64,000 nucleotides of DNA, taken from DATFDN01 sp963756545. Its GTDB lineage: Bacteria > Pseudomonadota > Alphaproteobacteria > Acetobacterales > Acetobacteraceae. Shown here piece after piece: positions 61,216 to 64,000 of the stretch. Position 1 is the stretch's first letter, and each line of letters begins with the position of its first letter. Both the position numbers and the translations under genes were made by a program. Location: contig CAVWNY010000008.1 in assembly GCA_963756545.1 (NCBI GenBank), positions 434,001 to 498,000 on the forward strand, read 5' to 3'. A model generated the notes under the pieces. It was not told where the DNA came from, ran no database searches, and was given only the letters and a program-made list of their open reading frames with translations.

Positions 61216-62220
61216 ATGGACCATGCCCCGAGCCTGACCGTCTGCGTCTGCACCCGCGACCGCCCCGCCTATCTGAGCGCCTGCCTCGATGGGCTGCGCC
61301 GACAGACCGTGCGGCCCGGGCGGTTCGAGGTGCTGGTGGTGGACAGCGCCTCGCCGCCCGACGCGGCCGGGCAGGTTGCCCGCCTGGCGGTCGCCGCGCC
61401 GAATTTCCGTCACCTGCGGGTGGAACGGCCGGGCGTCAGCCTGGCTCGCAACGTCGGTGCCCGCTGCGCGCGCGCCGCGTGGATCGCCTATCTGGACGAC
61501 GATGCAATCCCTGAGCCCGGCTGGGTGCGTGCGATCCTCGATGCGATCACGGAACCGAATCCGCCCGCCGTGATCGGCGGGCGCATCCTGCCAGTTTGGG
61601 AGGCGCCCCTGCCGGCGTGGTGGCCCGCCCGCCTGCGCGGGGCGTTGTCCATCGTCGAGCACGCATGGCCGGGCGAATACCGCACGCCGGACCTGCCGCC
61701 GGCTGTCGAGCCCTATGCCGCCAACATGGTGGTCAACGTCGCCGCCCTGCTGGAGGCCGGCGGGTTCCGCACCGCGGTCGGCCGGTATGGCGACGCGCTG
61801 CTCTCCGACGAGGAGGTGCAGCTCGCCTGGCGGTTGCAGAACGCGGGCCTTTCCGCCCGCCACGACCCGCGCATCGTCGTCCGCCACCAGATCCAGGCCA
61901 GTCGGCTCACCCCCGCATGGCTGCTGCGCCGCCTCTATTGGCAGGGCGCCTCGGCCGTCGTTACGCGGCGCCTGCTGGGCGAGGATGGGGCGGTCTGGCG
62001 CGCCCTGCCGCGCCGCGTGGCGAGCGCGGCCGTGTTCGCGCCGGCCGCGCTGGTCCCCCGCGCCAGCCCCCGCCTGATCGGCGCGCGCTGGCGGCTCGCT
62101 TACTCGGCCGGCTTTATCCGCGCAGCATTCGGCTGGCAGGCGGCCGCGGCGGCCGAGCGCATCGCCCGCCGCGCGCGGGGCGGAATCCGCCGGCCGGCCG
62201 ATGCTCAGATCGCCATGTAG
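61216..62220 (+). CDS. Glycosyltransferase family 2 protein
   Basis: A 334-residue GT-A glycosyltransferase. It begins LTVCVCTRDRPAYLSACLDG, has the nucleotide-sugar DxD-like motif in WIAYLDDDAIPEPGW near residue 95 and a late LLSDEEVQLAWRLQNAG. The C-terminal part is hydrophobic and basic. Acceptor unknown. Its 3' end overlaps the convergent dehydrogenase gene by 16 bp. Confidence 0.9.
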   Translation: MDHAPSLTVCVCTRDRPAYLSACLDGLRRQTVRPGRFEVLVVDSASPPDAAGQVARLAVAAPNFRHLRVERPGVSLARNVGARCARAAWIAYLDDDAIPEPGWVRAILDAITEPNPPAVIGGRILPVWEAPLPAWWPARLRGALSIVEHAWPGEYRTPDLPPAVEPYAANMVVNVAALLEAGGFRTAVGRYGDALLSDEEVQLAWRLQNAGLSARHDPRIVVRHQIQASRLTPAWLLRRLYWQGASAVVTRRLLGEDGAVWRALPRRVASAAVFAPAALVPRASPRLIGARWRLAYSAGFIRAAFGWQAAAAAERIARRARGGIRRPADAQIAM

Positions 62221-62972
62221 CCGCCATCGACGTTGTAGCAGGCGCCGGTGACAAAGGAGGCGCGCTCCGAGCAGAGCCAGGCCACCATCTCGGCGATCTC
62301 CTCGGGCTCGCCCATGCGGTGGAACGGGACCATCGCCATGAGCTGCTCGCCGCGCCGGCGCATCGTGTCCTCGGTCATGCGCGTGCGGATGTAGCCGGGG
62401 CAGACCGCGTTCACCCGGATGTTCTCCGGCGCATACTCGAGCGCAGCGGTCTTGGTCAGACCCAGGACGCCGTGCTTGGCCGCGACATAGGCCGAGGAGG
62501 TGGGCAGGCCGATCAGCCCGGCGATCGAGCCCGTGTTGACGATCGCGCCCCCGCCATGCGCCTGCATGTGCAGCAGCTCGTGCTTCATGCATAGCCACAC
62601 GCCCTTGAGGTTGACCGCGATCATGCGATCGAACGAGGCATCCGCCCATTCCGCCGTGCGCTTGCCGGCGGCGTCCACCTGATAACCGGCGATCCCGGCG
62701 TTGTTGAACGCGCAGTCCAGCCGCCCAAAGGCCGAGACCGTCGCGCGCACCATCGCCTCGACCTGCTCGGCCTCGGTCACCTCGCAGGCGAGCGAAACCG
62801 CCTGGCCGCCCGCCTGGTTCACCAGCGCCACCGTCTCGCCCGCCATCTCGGCCGACAGGTCGACCACCGCCACGCGCGCGCCCTCGCGGGCGAAGATCAG
62901 CGCCGCCGAGCGGCCGATGCCGCCGCCGCCGCCGGTGATGAGCGCCGCCTTGCCTTCGAGCATCCCGGCCAT
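62205..62972 (-). CDS. Short-chain dehydrogenase/reductase
   Basis: A classical SDR of 255 residues. Cofactor motif TGGGGGIGRS near residue 15, NNAG in CAFNNAGIAGY, catalytic Ser in NTGSIAGLIG, YVAAK with the catalytic Tyr and Lys, and CPGYIRTRM after. An Asp after the second strand (VAVVDLSAE) suggests NAD(H). Substrate unknown. ATG at 62972. Confidence 0.9.
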   Translation of the reverse strand: MAGMLEGKAALITGGGGGIGRSAALIFAREGARVAVVDLSAEMAGETVALVNQAGGQAVSLACEVTEAEQVEAMVRATVSAFGRLDCAFNNAGIAGYQVDAAGKRTAEWADASFDRMIAVNLKGVWLCMKHELLHMQAHGGGAIVNTGSIAGLIGLPTSSAYVAAKHGVLGLTKTAALEYAPENIRVNAVCPGYIRTRMTEDTMRRRGEQLMAMVPFHRMGEPEEIAEMVAWLCSERASFVTGACYNVDGGYMAI

Positions 62973-63214
62973 GATTGTTCTCCCCGCTTGTGTGCGGGGC
63001 GATCCTTTCAAATCCGCGGCGCGGCGGCTAGCGTGGCCGATGCGGGGGGTCAGGGCCGACAAGCGCGAGCGCATCCTGGCGAAGGCGGCGCGGCTCGCTC
63101 CATCTCGCGTCGTCACCCAGCAGACCGGATAGCGTGTTCAAGCTAGCCCCCTGAGGCGGATGTCGGCGCAAGCCTCGGATGGCGCCGCGGGGTCGGCGGC
63201 GCCAGATTGGGGGC

Positions 63215-64000
63215 ATGACACAGACCCTTTCCCTTCCTTCCGAGGATCGCCTGTGGACCGCCGTGTTGCGGCGCGAGACGGGCGGCGACTTCCTGTATGC
63301 CGTCACGACGATGGGCGTTTACTGCCGTCCCGGCTGCCCTTCGCGCCAGCCGCTGCGGCGGAATGTGCGGTTCTTCGGCTCGATCGGCGAGGCCGAGGCG
63401 GCGGGATTCCGCGCCTGCAAGCGGTGCGATCCCAAGGGCGAGCGCGCGCGGATCGCCCAGGAGGTCGTGCGCGACGCCTGCGCCTTCATCGAGACCGAGG
63501 AGGAAATCCCCTCGCTCGAGCGGCTTGCCGCGCGGTCGGGCTATTCGCGGTTCCACTTCCTGCGCCTTTTTCGCGCCCATACGGGCCTGACGCCGCGCAG
63601 TTACACCGAGGGCGTCCGCGCGCGCCGGCTGCACGCCGCGCTCGCCGCCGGAGACCGGGTGGCCGACGCGGTGGCCGGTGCGGGCTTCGGCTCGGAGAGC
63701 CGGGTGTACGAGCGCACCGGCGCGCTGCTCGGCATGACGCCGGGGACGGCCCGCCGGGGCGGCGCGGGCGAGGTCATCCGCACCGCCTTCGCCGACTGCC
63801 CTTTCGGGCGCCTGCTGATCGGCGCGACGGAGCAGGGCGTGTGCTTTGTCGGGTTCGCCGAGCCGGATTCGGCGCTGGAAGGCGATCTGCGCCGGCGCTT
63901 CCCGCGCGCCGAGGTGGTGCGCGACGACCCCGGCCTGGCGGAGACGGTCGGCGCCGTGCTGCGCTTCATCGAGGAGCCGCGCGAGGCGCTGTCCCTGCCG
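63215..64000 (+). CDS. ada: Ada-type methylphosphotriester acceptor/alkyltransferase, 3' end cut by window edge
   Basis: A regulator-repair protein of the adaptive alkylation response. From the ATG at 63215 it has the zinc-binding Ada N-domain with its four cysteines (VYCRPGCPS and ACKRCDPKG), then an AraC-type helix-turn-helix (LERLAARSGYSRFHFLRLFR), then the start of the O6-methylguanine methyltransferase part (CPFGRLLIGATEQGVCFVGF). The catalytic PCHR motif lies outside the window. 262 codons are visible of about 350. Confidence 0.92.
   Translation, partial: MTQTLSLPSEDRLWTAVLRRETGGDFLYAVTTMGVYCRPGCPSRQPLRRNVRFFGSIGEAEAAGFRACKRCDPKGERARIAQEVVRDACAFIETEEEIPSLERLAARSGYSRFHFLRLFRAHTGLTPRSYTEGVRARRLHAALAAGDRVADAVAGAGFGSESRVYERTGALLGMTPGTARRGGAGEVIRTAFADCPFGRLLIGATEQGVCFVGFAEPDSALEGDLRRRFPRAEVVRDDPGLAETVGAVLRFIEEPREALSLP

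Overview
The window is about 64 kb of high-GC chromosome from an alphaproteobacterium, most likely a Rhodospirillales/Acetobacteraceae-type organism. This rests on a CtrA-family regulator beside fliI-fliJ, tolC-popZ-valS in a row, a SUF operon led by an Rrf2 regulator and containing SufU and SufT, the rpe-heparinase-purH neighbourhood, and a GNAT-Nudix fusion. The species call is inference from gene content and order.

Layout. (1) 1-11.0 kb: a type VI secretion locus of imp/hcp layout. tssA-B-C-(tssC paralogue)-tagJ-tssE-tssF run leftward and off the window edge; clpV and hcp run rightward from a 74-bp divergent gap. A flavin-dependent monooxygenase follows hcp. (2) 12.0-15.7 kb: a palindromic repeat, then a two-gene cassette of a small helical protein and a TPR protein built of 14 nearly identical 47-residue repeats, which resembles bacterial conflict/signalling modules. 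(3) 15.7-25.8 kb: an MFS carrier, a DUF29 gene, a complete Dpp/Opp-type peptide ABC transporter, an acyl-CoA dehydrogenase with a class III CoA-transferase, and a DUF6197-like gene. (4) 26-32.5 kb: a polysaccharide flippase, then valS, popZ and tolC. (5) 32.5-39.1 kb: the SUF iron-sulfur operon (Rrf2 regulator, sufB, C, D, S, U, T, A). (6) 39.3-42.3 kb: the phage-shock (Psp) system with a sigma-54 promoter and divergent pspF. (7) 42.3-46.7 kb: ugd, fliI-fliJ and a CtrA-like response regulator. (8) 46.7-54.9 kb: DNA repair and pool-cleaning genes (AlkA-like, GNAT-Nudix, CinA-like, xthA), a mazEF-type toxin-antitoxin pair, erpA, dgt, argS, a SPOR protein and tRNA-Thr(GGT). (9) 55-64 kb: sirtuin, rpe, heparinase-like gene, two glycosyltransferases, purH, a short-chain dehydrogenase and a truncated ada.

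Two observations stand out. First, the CtrA-like regulator carries glutamate at the exact position of the phosphorylated aspartate (residue 51), the substitution known as a phosphomimetic in Caulobacter CtrA, while its DNA-binding domain is highly conserved. Second, seven otherwise conserved genes (tssA, popZ, sufA, sufS, sufD, erpA, dgt) are broken only by single-base insertions, thirteen in all and eight of them within 1.2 kb of sufS-sufD. Removing them restores full-length proteins, so I read them as probable consensus errors and annotate the genes as intact CDSs with frameshifts noted. Two copies of a ~95-bp C-rich palindromic element, one inside the suf operon, are also worth noting. I saw no rRNA, CRISPR array, transposase or prophage.
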